Program-made: the position numbers and the translations under genes
In this document: in pieces, positions 1 through 7,382 of the stretch
Numbering within the stretch: position 1 is the stretch's first letter
How the letters are laid out: the number at the start of each line of letters is the position of its first letter
The notes under the pieces: model-generated
The model's input: only the letters and a program-made list of their open reading frames with translations
The model's database searches: none
Told to the model about the DNA's origin: nothing
Source: Gemmatimonadota bacterium
GTDB taxonomy: Bacteria > Gemmatimonadota > Gemmatimonadetes > Longimicrobiales > Gaopeijiaceae
DNA: 64,000 nt
Reading direction: 5' to 3'
NCBI GenBank assembly: GCA_016209885.1
Contig: JACQVF010000023.1
Location: 1-64,000, forward strand

Positions 1-98
1 TCTTCCAGCCGTCCATCTTCCAGCCGTCCATCTTCCAGCCGTCCATCTTCCAGCCGTCCATCTTCCAGCCGTCCATCTTCCAGCCGTCCATCTTCCAG
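1..98. repeat. 15-bp tandem repeat, 6.5 copies
   Basis: The unit TCTTCCAGCCGTCCA is repeated six times without a mismatch and then for eight more bases. The array is cut by the left window edge, so its true length is unknown. No protein with a recognisable domain reads through it. It is a minisatellite-like array and a likely site of copy-number variation or assembly collapse. Confidence 0.95.
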
Positions 99-840
99 AT
101 GGGCGAGATGCGTGCCACGGCGTCGCCCGCTGCGGCGGGGCGGATGCAGGGCAGGGGACGTGCGCGATGGCGCGCGCCGAGGGTGCACGCGGTGCCGAGG
201 AGTAAAAGCGTCCCCAAAGGGGCCCGGAGCGCGGGCCATTCCGGGACATCGCCCTTCAATCATTGGAGAGCGGGCGCGTCGTCCCGTCGCAGCTGACAGC
301 TCCGGTCACTGATCGTCACGAGAGCCGCACCGCGGGCGGTCCTCCGACGCCGACGGTGGCGTCCTCCGTCAGACGTGAGCCCGGGGCAGACCGCGCGGGC
401 GCGACCGCTCGACGGGTGGCTCGGCCGGCACGCATGTTGCATCTTACATTCAATGCCCGAGCAGGAGACTACTTGCTCGAGACGCGAGTGGCCCGCAGGG
501 GGCCTGCGGGTTGCTCACTCGCCGGCAGTTCGGCGCCGGCGGGCCGGTTGCGAGGTCGCTGGCCGTAGCCGTAGGGCCAAGGACCCAGGACGCCTGAGTT
601 GTGGCGACACAACAGGGGTAAGGGAACCGGATCCGGTCGCCGCACGTGGCGATGCCGAGCCGGAGAGATTCGGGTCCCGCCAGCGGCGCGAGCCCCCCGG
701 AGGAAAGACGTGCAGCCCTCCGGGGGGTTCGTGTGTCGATGATTGGACGGTCCCGGCTCGGTGCCGGCCGGCGGCGCGGCTCGCTGGGCTCGGGCATGCG
801 GCCGCGGGCGAAGCGCGAAGCTGCATGAGGATTGCAAGGC
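99..840. other. Gene-free stretch with strong stem-loops
   Basis: I find no convincing gene here. The open frames are arginine/proline-rich with no family resemblance. Two strong hairpins are visible. At 484-522, outer arms GCGAGTG/CACTCGC enclose inner arms CCCGCAGG/CCTGCGGG with a GGG loop. At 693-727, arms CCCCCCGGAGG/CCTCCGGGGGG enclose a 13-nt loop. Neither is followed by a T-tract. They could belong to a structured leader or small RNA ahead of the gene at 841, or be old terminators. I looked for cobalamin and glycine riboswitch core elements and did not find them. Confidence 0.5.
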
Positions 841-1167
841 ATGGGATCTCGACCTGGAGTGAGTGACGCCTTCCAGCTCTTCTCCCGCGAGGCGCCCGGG
901 CACGCGGAAGCGTGGATGGAGGCGGCGCGCAAGCTCGCAAGCGCGAGCGCGCTGGACCGGAAGACGGAGGAACTGGCGTATCTGGCCGTGCTGGCGGCGA
1001 TGCGGCTGCAGAGCGGCATCCCGTTTCACGTGGGGATGGCGAAGGCGGTGGGCGCCACTCGGGACGAGGTGATCAGCGCGATCCTGGTGGGCCTGCCCGC
1101 CGCAGGGAACGCGGTGGTGCAGAGTCTTCCCGGGGCGCTGGCCGCGTACGACGAGACGGAAGGGTGA
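841..1167 (+). CDS. Carboxymuconolactone decarboxylase (AhpD-like) family protein, cysteines missing
   Basis: A 108-residue all-helical protein. Its centre (EELAYLAVLAAMRLQSG followed by IPFHVGMAKAVGAT) is the CMD/AhpD family core. In catalytic AhpD members a CxxCxxxH motif sits here. The His is kept, but Leu and Gly stand at the two Cys positions, so peroxidase or disulfide chemistry is unlikely; it may bind a small ligand or act otherwise. I chose ATG 841 because GAGG at 827-830 is well spaced; an in-frame TTG at 832 would add three residues. It lies just ahead of a broken universal stress gene, in a stress-related block. Confidence 0.75.
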   Translation: MGSRPGVSDAFQLFSREAPGHAEAWMEAARKLASASALDRKTEELAYLAVLAAMRLQSGIPFHVGMAKAVGATRDEVISAILVGLPAAGNAVVQSLPGALAAYDETEG

Positions 1168-1180
1168 GCCGAAGGAGCCG

Positions 1181-1665
1181 CGTACGTATCGCCTGATTCT
1201 GGTGCCTGTGGATGGCTCGCGCTTGGCCGAGTACGCGCTGCCCGCCGCGCTGGCCATCACCCGGCACTGGATTGCGCCGTGAGCCTGGGACGGGCGGCCG
1301 ACGCCGACTACACGCTGCTCCGTGGCGTGCCGGTGCCGTACCACGTCGGGTCAGCCCACATGCCGCACTCGGTGCACGTGGACGAGGAGAAGCTCGAGAA
1401 TGCACGGCGGGAGGCGACGGCCTACCTGGAAGGGCTGGCGGAGCGGCTGCGGCGCGAAGGGTTCTCGGTCAGGACGCACATCTTCCTGGGCGCGCACCCG
1501 GCTCTGGGAATCCTCGAGTACGCGGAGAAGAACCCCACGGACATCATCGCCATGGCCACGCACGGGCGGAGTGGGGTCGCACGACTGCTCGTGGGGAGCG
1601 TGGCGGACAAGGTCGTCCGCGGCACCCACGCGCCACTTCTGCTCTACCGTCCCGAACACCACTGA
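1181..1665 (+). pseudogene. Universal stress protein (UspA family), split by frameshift and internal deletion
   Basis: Frame 2 from 1181 encodes the UspA N-terminus (YRLILVPVDGSRLAEYALP) and stops at 1280-1282. GTG 1279 then opens another frame of 128 residues that carries the UspA C-terminal half, including GRSGVARLLVGS, the nucleotide-loop region, and the final strand. About 20-30 residues of the usual domain between ALAITRH and the second half are missing. No in-frame start precedes the first part. The GTGA overlap could allow reinitiation, but the result would not be a normal Usp fold. I read this as a decayed gene; a sequencing error alone would not explain the missing residues. Confidence 0.7.
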
Positions 1666-1716
1666 GGCGCCGCACAGGCGCCTAGCGCAGAGCCGCCGGC
1701 TGCGCGAACGCGAGCG

Positions 1717-2433
1717 TTAACCTGCGCTCCCGCGCGCTGCGCCGGACGCCGTCTCGCCGCCGCCTCCGCTCAGGTACCTCAGGCACCAGTCGCGGGCGAG
1801 GCGCGCGACCTCCTCGAGGGCGCCCGGCTCCTCGAAGAGGTGCGTAGCCCGAGGCACGATCTCGAGGCGCTTCTCGCCCGGAATCCGCGCCAACGCTTGC
1901 TCATTGAGTGCAATCACCGGGACGTCCCACTCCCCGACGATGAGGAGCGTGGGCGCACGCACATGGTCCAGAGCGTCCCCCGCCAGATCCGGCCGGCCCC
2001 CTCGCGAGACCACGGCCCGTACGGCGTCCGGCCGCTGCGTCGCGGCGATGAGCGCCGCGGCCGCGCCGGTGCTCGCCCCGAAGTAGCCGATGGCCAGCCG
2101 CCGTGCCGCGGGTTGCCGCAGGACCCAGTCGGTGGCGCCCACCAGCCGGTCCGCCAGCAACGGGATATCGAAGCGGAGCGCCCGAGTCCGCACGTCGATC
2201 ACTTCCTCGTCTTCCGTGAGCAGGTCGAAGAGCAGCGTGGCCAGTCCCGCCTCCTGGAGCACGCGGGACACGAAGCGGTTCCTCGGACTGTGGCGGCTGC
2301 TCCCGCTCCCGTGGGCGAAGAGCACCAGCCCGCGCGCGCCCTCCGGAGTGACGAGGTTCCCCTCGAGGGTGACCCGGCCCGCCGTCACGGACACGGCGTG
2401 CTCTTCCGCGGAGCCGCGGCCTACCGCTGTCAT
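1717..2433 (-). CDS. Dienelactone-hydrolase-like alpha/beta hydrolase
   Basis: A cytoplasmic 238-residue alpha/beta hydrolase. The nucleophile elbow is GASTG with Ser121, the acid is probably Asp170 (GEWD) and the base His198 (RATHLF). The opening LVLFAHGSGSSRHSPRN is typical of the dienelactone-hydrolase-like proteins often fused or linked to phosphoribosyltransferases. The start ATG overlaps the stop of the upstream Lon-like gene by ATGA, so the two are translationally coupled. The substrate is unknown. It is the last gene of the DksA-type - Lon-like - hydrolase operon. Confidence 0.85.
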   Translation of the reverse strand: MTAVGRGSAEEHAVSVTAGRVTLEGNLVTPEGARGLVLFAHGSGSSRHSPRNRFVSRVLQEAGLATLLFDLLTEDEEVIDVRTRALRFDIPLLADRLVGATDWVLRQPAARRLAIGYFGASTGAAAALIAATQRPDAVRAVVSRGGRPDLAGDALDHVRAPTLLIVGEWDVPVIALNEQALARIPGEKRLEIVPRATHLFEEPGALEEVARLARDWCLRYLSGGGGETASGAARGSAG

Positions 2434-4916
2434 GACGATCCCTCCGTGCCGGGCTTCCGCAGCGTTGCGCGCTGCGCGCCGGTCGCGCCCGCCTCGCCGA
2501 GGCGCTCCCACTGCTCGGCCCACACGGAGAGCTGGTCCATGACGGCGCCGTACACGGTCCGCTCCGGGAAGCTGCCGTCCGCGCTCGGTTCACCCGCACT
2601 CAGCCCGGCGAGGATCGGCCAGCCGTCCTCGATGCGGTCGATCGCGTGGATGTGGAAGCGGTCGGCCGCCACGGCGTTCCTGACATCCTTGCAGAGAACC
2701 AGATTCTCGACGTTCGCCCGAGGGAGAACGACGCCCTGTTCGCCCGTCAGACCTACCCGCTCGCACGCCGCGAAGAACCCCTCGACCTTCTGCGTCACAC
2801 CGCCCACCGGCAGGATCACACCTTCCTGGTTCACGGCGCCCGTCACCGCCATCCCCTGCTGTAACGGTACCCCGGAAATCGCCGACAGCAACGCGTAGAG
2901 CTCGGCGGCCGAGGCGCTGTCGCCCTCCACCTCCTCGTAAAGCTGATCGAAGGAAAGGCTCGCCGAGAGGATCAGCGGCTGGCCGCGAGCAAAGCGCCGG
3001 CCCAGATACCCGGACATCACGAGGAAGCCCTTGCTGTGGATCGGGCCGCTGAGACGCGCCTCCCGCTCGATGTTGATCACGCCCAGCGTGCCGAGATAGG
3101 CGCTTGCCATCACCCGGATCGGCCGCCCGAACATGTTCTCGTTCACGGCGATGAGCCCGATCCCGTAGAGCTGGCCGGCCGCCTCGCCGCGCGGCTCGAA
3201 GCGCAGGATGCCGCGGTCGATGAGCTCGAGCAGCTCACGATGCGGACGGGTGTTGCGCCGATGGCGCGCCTCGAGCGCGCGCTCCACGTCCGCGGCGCCG
3301 ACCGTCGCGCGCTCCTCCGCCGTCGCCACGTACGCCGCCTCCCGCACGAGGTCCACGATCTCGCGGAAGCGCGTCGTGAGCCTGCGCTGATCGCCCGCCA
3401 CCCGGGAGCCCTCCTCGATGACCCTCGCCGCGGCCTCCGCCTCGAACGGGAGGAGCGACTCCCGTGCGCACTGCGCGGCGATGAACCGCGCGTAGCCCTG
3501 CTCCGCCTCCGGCGTCCGGTCCATATGGGGGGCGAAGTCCACCTTCGCCTTGAACAGCTCCGGGAACTCGGTGTCCAGCGCCTGCAGCAGGTAGTAGAGA
3601 AACGGGTCGCCGATGAGGACCACCTTGAGCGCCGCCGGGATCGGCTCCGGCTCCAGCGACTCCATGGCCAGCACCCCGAGCTCCGCGCCCGGGTCCGCGG
3701 GCCGCAGCTCGCGCGTACGAAGCGTGCGCTTCAGCGCCGGCCACGCCAGCGGCCGAGTCAGTACCTCGCCGGCGTCCAGGACCAGGTAACCGCCGTTCGC
3801 CCGGTGGACCGCGCCGGGCGCGATGCGCGTGAAGTCCGTGACCATGACGCCGAACCGCATCTGCCCCTCCATCCGCCCGAGCAGGTTCACCAGGTTCGGG
3901 TTCGACTCCTCGATCACGGGGGCGCCGGATCCCGGCGCGTGCGTGACGAGCGGATTCACCTGGTAGCGGCGCAAGAACTCCTCCTGCGTGCCGCCGAAGA
4001 TGAGCTTCGCCACATCGCCGGTGTCGTCCGACGCGCGGATGAACTCGTCCGTGTGCTCCACCGCGTCGTCGCCCAGCTCGTCCAGGTACCGCGCCACACC
4101 TTCCGACCCGGCGTATCTCTCCTTCAGCGCGGCGATCCGATGGTCCCCCACCCCACGCGCGATCTCACGGTTCAGCTCCGCGACGCGGTCCCGCGCCTCC
4201 CGCTGAAGCTCGTGGATCCTACGCTGCACCGCGAAAGCACGGCTGCGGGCGTCCCGCACGTGCCGGTCGATCTCCTCCCGGAGCTCTTCCGGGAAACGGA
4301 CGTACGTCTCACGCTCCACAGGCTCGCCGCCCCGGGCGGGCACGACCACGAGCGCGTCACCGCTCCGCACGAGGGCCGCGTACGGATCGAGCTCGAGCTC
4401 CCGCTGAAGCTGGTCCAGCGCTTTCGCCGCCACCTCTTCCCGCTCCTCCACGATCGCTGCCCGCCGCGAAGCCACGTCCTCCGCCTCCAGCGCCTGCGGG
4501 ATCGCACGCCGCAGGTCCGCGATGAGGTCCCGGACATCCCGCTGGAACGCGAGCGCCCGGCCGGACGGCAGTCTCACGGCCCGCGGCCGCCGCGCATCCC
4601 GAAAGTTGAAGACGTAGCACCAGTCCGGCGGCGTGGGCTCCGCCGCCGCTCGCGCCGTCAGCGCCTGGCGCACGAACGTCCGGCGCCCCGACCCCGGCCG
4701 GCCCAGAACGAACAGGTTGTAGCCCGCCGACGGCACGGAGACCCCGAACGCCAGGGCGTCCATGGCATCGTCCTGGCCCAGCGCCCCGTCCAGCGGCCGG
4801 ATCTCCGCCGTCGAACGGAAGCCGAGCCCCACCGGATCACAGACCCGGTGGAGCTCTTCCAACGCCAACGCATGCTCGCCACGCTCGCTCGGCCGCCGCG
4901 ATCGCTTCACGGACAC
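2430..4916 (-). CDS. Lon-related ATP-dependent serine protease (LonB/AAA_32 type)
   Basis: An 828-residue ATP-dependent protease. Residues 1-70 form the N-terminal part. GRPGSGRRT at 72-80 is a Walker A-like loop with Arg where Lys is usual. A long helical, charged region follows, then the AAA module, and the Lon protease domain fills the C-terminal third. The Ser/Lys dyad is visible: the EGDSASAAE motif holds the catalytic Ser (667 or 669) and GGVTQKVEGF holds Lys710. This architecture matches the Lon-related family (pfam AAA_32/Lon_C) rather than classical LonA; it lacks the LonA N-domain. It probably degrades damaged or regulatory proteins. It lies 15 nt after the DksA/TraR-type gene and overlaps the hydrolase gene. 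Confidence 0.92.
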   Translation of the reverse strand: MSVKRSRRPSERGEHALALEELHRVCDPVGLGFRSTAEIRPLDGALGQDDAMDALAFGVSVPSAGYNLFVLGRPGSGRRTFVRQALTARAAAEPTPPDWCYVFNFRDARRPRAVRLPSGRALAFQRDVRDLIADLRRAIPQALEAEDVASRRAAIVEEREEVAAKALDQLQRELELDPYAALVRSGDALVVVPARGGEPVERETYVRFPEELREEIDRHVRDARSRAFAVQRRIHELQREARDRVAELNREIARGVGDHRIAALKERYAGSEGVARYLDELGDDAVEHTDEFIRASDDTGDVAKLIFGGTQEEFLRRYQVNPLVTHAPGSGAPVIEESNPNLVNLLGRMEGQMRFGVMVTDFTRIAPGAVHRANGGYLVLDAGEVLTRPLAWPALKRTLRTRELRPADPGAELGVLAMESLEPEPIPAALKVVLIGDPFLYYLLQALDTEFPELFKAKVDFAPHMDRTPEAEQGYARFIAAQCARESLLPFEAEAAARVIEEGSRVAGDQRRLTTRFREIVDLVREAAYVATAEERATVGAADVERALEARHRRNTRPHRELLELIDRGILRFEPRGEAAGQLYGIGLIAVNENMFGRPIRVMASAYLGTLGVINIEREARLSGPIHSKGFLVMSGYLGRRFARGQPLILSASLSFDQLYEEVEGDSASAAELYALLSAISGVPLQQGMAVTGAVNQEGVILPVGGVTQKVEGFFAACERVGLTGEQGVVLPRANVENLVLCKDVRNAVAADRFHIHAIDRIEDGWPILAGLSAGEPSADGSFPERTVYGAVMDQLSVWAEQWERLGEAGATGAQRATLRKPGTEGSS

Positions 4917-4931
4917 CCCTCGGCCTCACCC

Positions 4932-5309
4932 TCACTCACTGGCTTCCGCCTCGCGCGCACACCGCGCGCACAGGCGCGTCCAGGGCACCAGCTCAAGACG
5001 CTCCACCTCGATGGGCTCGCCGCAGCGCTCGCACCGCCCGTAGCGCTCCGGGTCCCTGTAAAGAAGCTTGAGCGCCGCGTCGATCCGCGCCAGTCGGTCG
5101 CTCTCCCGGGTCGCCACGATGAAATCCTTCTCCTCCTCCTGGGTGTCCGACCCCTGATCCGCCAGGCTCGACGGTACCCGCGCCACTTCGCCCGACGCCT
5201 CGCGCTGCGAAATCCGCTCCTCTTCTTCCACGCCCCTCAACGAGCGGAGCGCGCGACCGCGCTCCTCCTGAAGCCGCCTCTCCAGTACCGTCCGTGCATC
5301 GCCGATCAT
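4932..5309 (-). CDS. DksA/TraR-family C4 zinc-finger protein
   Basis: A 125-residue protein with a helical, Glu/Arg-rich N-terminal region (coiled-coil like) and a C-terminal C4 zinc finger (YGRCERCGEPI ... LCARC, residues about 91-116). Family members bind the RNA polymerase secondary channel and alter initiation, often with ppGpp. Whether this one does is unknown; the tip acidic residues cannot be judged by eye. ATG 5309 is chosen because AAGGA lies about 10 nt upstream; a longer frame to 5381 has no such site. It is the first gene of the operon with the Lon-like protease. Confidence 0.85.
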   Translation of the reverse strand: MIGDARTVLERRLQEERGRALRSLRGVEEEERISQREASGEVARVPSSLADQGSDTQEEEKDFIVATRESDRLARIDAALKLLYRDPERYGRCERCGEPIEVERLELVPWTRLCARCAREAEASE

Positions 5310-5857
5310 CGCTTGTCGTCCTTCATCTCTTGAATGTTCTTTCGCCTCGCTCGACTGCCGCCCGGTCGCCCGCGGCGCCACGCGCCCTGGGCCGCGGCGC
5401 CGCGGCGAGGCGGCGCGACCCGCTCACCCTTCATGGAGACCACAACCGGGCGCCCCACTTCCGCCGCCGGATTACTGCGACCCGCACTGCTGCAACGCCC
5501 ATGCCCCGACCACCGCCCCGGGTTCTCGCCGCGGCCCTGCCGTGGCGCGCCCGCGGGATCCCGCGTCCCGCGGGCATCCCTGCCGCTCCCCGCCGCACCG
5601 GCTCCCGCGTCCTGCATCCGCCGTACCCGCACACTGCCTTGGGCCTCGATCACCAAATGCCCCAATTCGGGACATCTGAGCCTGTGACCCGCACGAGGTG
5701 CGGCGGTGTCCAGATGCTCACGGGGTCGCTGGCTGGCACGCTCTTCGCTCCGTCGGATGTGGGGTAGGGTCGAGCTGGCTCCGCAGCGCGGCGATGCGCC
5801 AGCGCGAGGGAGCAGAGAAGCCGAGGCGGCAGACGTGTTTCGGACGGTGGCAGAGGG
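5310..5857. other. Divergent intergenic region, DksA-type operon / L,D-transpeptidase
   Basis: No gene is recognisable in these 548 bases. The region must hold the promoters of the minus-strand zinc-finger/Lon operon and of the plus-strand L,D-transpeptidase. The only element I can point to is the sigma-54-like site at 5734-5749, listed separately. Confidence 0.6.
5734..5749 (+). promoter_or_regulatory. Candidate sigma-54 promoter (-24/-12)
   Basis: TGGCACGCTCTTCGCT matches the TGGCAC-N5-TTGCW consensus with one mismatch and keeps the exact GG-N10-GC spacing. It lies about 110 bp before the L,D-transpeptidase start and in its orientation. The window also encodes a sigma-54 activator (27417-28805), so such promoters are expected. 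One match by eye in a GC-rich genome can be chance. Confidence 0.35.
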
Positions 5858-7351
5858 GTGAGCTCGCGACACACAGAATCCGCGTGTCGCGGCCACGAGC
5901 GTGGCGCAAACAGGCTGTGCTGGCCAAAGGCGGCGATCTCCAGAGCCATCCGCGCCCACGGCCTCCTGGCGATGGCCCTGTTCGCAGGCTCGCCGTTCGG
6001 CGGCGGCGCGCTCCCGATACCGAACGCCGGATTCGCCGAAGCCGCGGCGGCTCAACCCGCCGCGGGGGGCTCTGCGCTCGAGCCCGCAGCCGCCCGCCCG
6101 TACGGTTCGCTCCGCGGCAGCTACCCTCGCCTGGAAGTGGCGCTGGCGCGCTACCGCGCATTCGCCGAAGCGGACGGGTGGCCCGCGCTGCGCGCCGGTC
6201 CCGCACTCCGGCGAGGCGACCGCGGCCCCCGCGTCACGGCGCTCCGTGCCCGCCTCGCCGTCACCCGCGACGTAACTCCGGGACGCGCATCCTCGCCCGA
6301 CCTCTTCGACGCCGCCCTCGATGCGGCGGTCCGTCGCTTCCAGGAGCGCCACGCGCTGGAGATGGACGGCGTGGTGGGGCCGGCGACGCGGGCCGCGCTC
6401 AACGAGCCCTTGGAGCGTCGAATCCGCCAGATCGAGCTGAACCTAGGCCGCTGGCGGCGGGTGCCGGTCACGGGTGAGGAACCCCTGGTCGTGGTGAACA
6501 TCCCCGCCTTCGAGCTGAGGGTCATGGACGGCGGGGGCGAAGTGTTGAGAATGCGGGCGGTGGTGGGGCGGCGCGATCGCCCGACGCCGGTGCTATCGGA
6601 GCGGATCCGCGCCGTCGTATTCAACCCATACTGGGAGGTGCCGCCCCATATCGCCACTGCGGATGTTCTGCCGCGCGTGCGCCGGGATCCGGGCTACCTG
6701 GTGCGCAACGGGTTCCACGTCTTCGCCGGCGGCGGCGGCGGACAGCGGGAGTTGGATCCGGCCGCCATCCCCTGGCGGTCCGTTTCTGAGAGGGACTTCC
6801 CGTATCGCTTCCGCCAGGACCCTGGTCCCACGAACCCGATGGGGCGCGTGAAGTTCTCGTTTCCGAACCGCTTCAACGTGTTTCTCCACGATACCCCGGA
6901 CCGGAAGCTGTTCGATCGGCGCCTGCGCGCCTTCAGCTCCGGGTGCGTGCGGCTGGAAGCGGCCCTGGAGCTGGCCGATCGGCTCCTTCGCGATCAGGCG
7001 GAGCTACCGCCGGACCGCCTGCTCGCGGCGCTGAGCGGCGTCCCCGAGGCGGTGGTCCCCCTGGCCGCGCCGGTGCCGATCCACCTCGTGTACCTTACCA
7101 CATGGGCGGACGAAGACGGCACCGTACGTTTTAGCCCCGACCTTTACGGGCTGGACGCGGCGATCCTCGACGGGGTCACCGCGGCGGCACCCGGCCATCC
7201 GGGGGTGGCCACGTGGCCGCCCCCGGACTCGGAACCTGTGGAGCCGGCCCGCCGGTCGGCCACGCCCGCCATGCCCGTTCCCGGGAACGCCAGGGAGACC
7301 GCTGGCTCCATCGATACCTTCGATACGTTCCCGGAAGGCCGCTGCCGTTGA
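5858..7351 (+). CDS. L,D-transpeptidase with peptidoglycan-binding domain (YcbB/LdtD-like)
   Basis: A 497-residue envelope enzyme that would form 3-3 cross-links in peptidoglycan or attach proteins to it. A hydrophobic stretch near residues 35-65 looks like an export signal. A PG-binding-1 domain (RRGDRGPRVTALRARL ... FQERHALEMDGVVGPATRAAL) spans about residues 112-188. The YkuD catalytic domain follows, with His344 (FLHDTP) and Cys363 in the SSGCVRLE motif. The order and the insertion between them resemble YcbB/LdtD. The GTG start at 5858 is uncertain; the true start may lie slightly inside. It sits alone between divergent and same-strand neighbours in the stress block. Confidence 0.88.
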   Translation: MSSRHTESACRGHERGANRLCWPKAAISRAIRAHGLLAMALFAGSPFGGGALPIPNAGFAEAAAAQPAAGGSALEPAAARPYGSLRGSYPRLEVALARYRAFAEADGWPALRAGPALRRGDRGPRVTALRARLAVTRDVTPGRASSPDLFDAALDAAVRRFQERHALEMDGVVGPATRAALNEPLERRIRQIELNLGRWRRVPVTGEEPLVVVNIPAFELRVMDGGGEVLRMRAVVGRRDRPTPVLSERIRAVVFNPYWEVPPHIATADVLPRVRRDPGYLVRNGFHVFAGGGGGQRELDPAAIPWRSVSERDFPYRFRQDPGPTNPMGRVKFSFPNRFNVFLHDTPDRKLFDRRLRAFSSGCVRLEAALELADRLLRDQAELPPDRLLAALSGVPEAVVPLAAPVPIHLVYLTTWADEDGTVRFSPDLYGLDAAILDGVTAAAPGHPGVATWPPPDSEPVEPARRSATPAMPVPGNARETAGSIDTFDTFPEGRCR

Positions 7352-7382
7352 AGCGCTCACGCGGACGGCGACAGGAGGCGCG

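Noticed and set aside
540-830. Riboswitch before the CMD gene
   Set aside because: I compared by eye with cobalamin and glycine riboswitch core motifs and found no match; only hairpins remain.
3036-5333. 765-codon open frame on plus
   Set aside because: It is the antisense of the Lon-like and zinc-finger genes; composition is Arg/His/Pro-rich with no domain.
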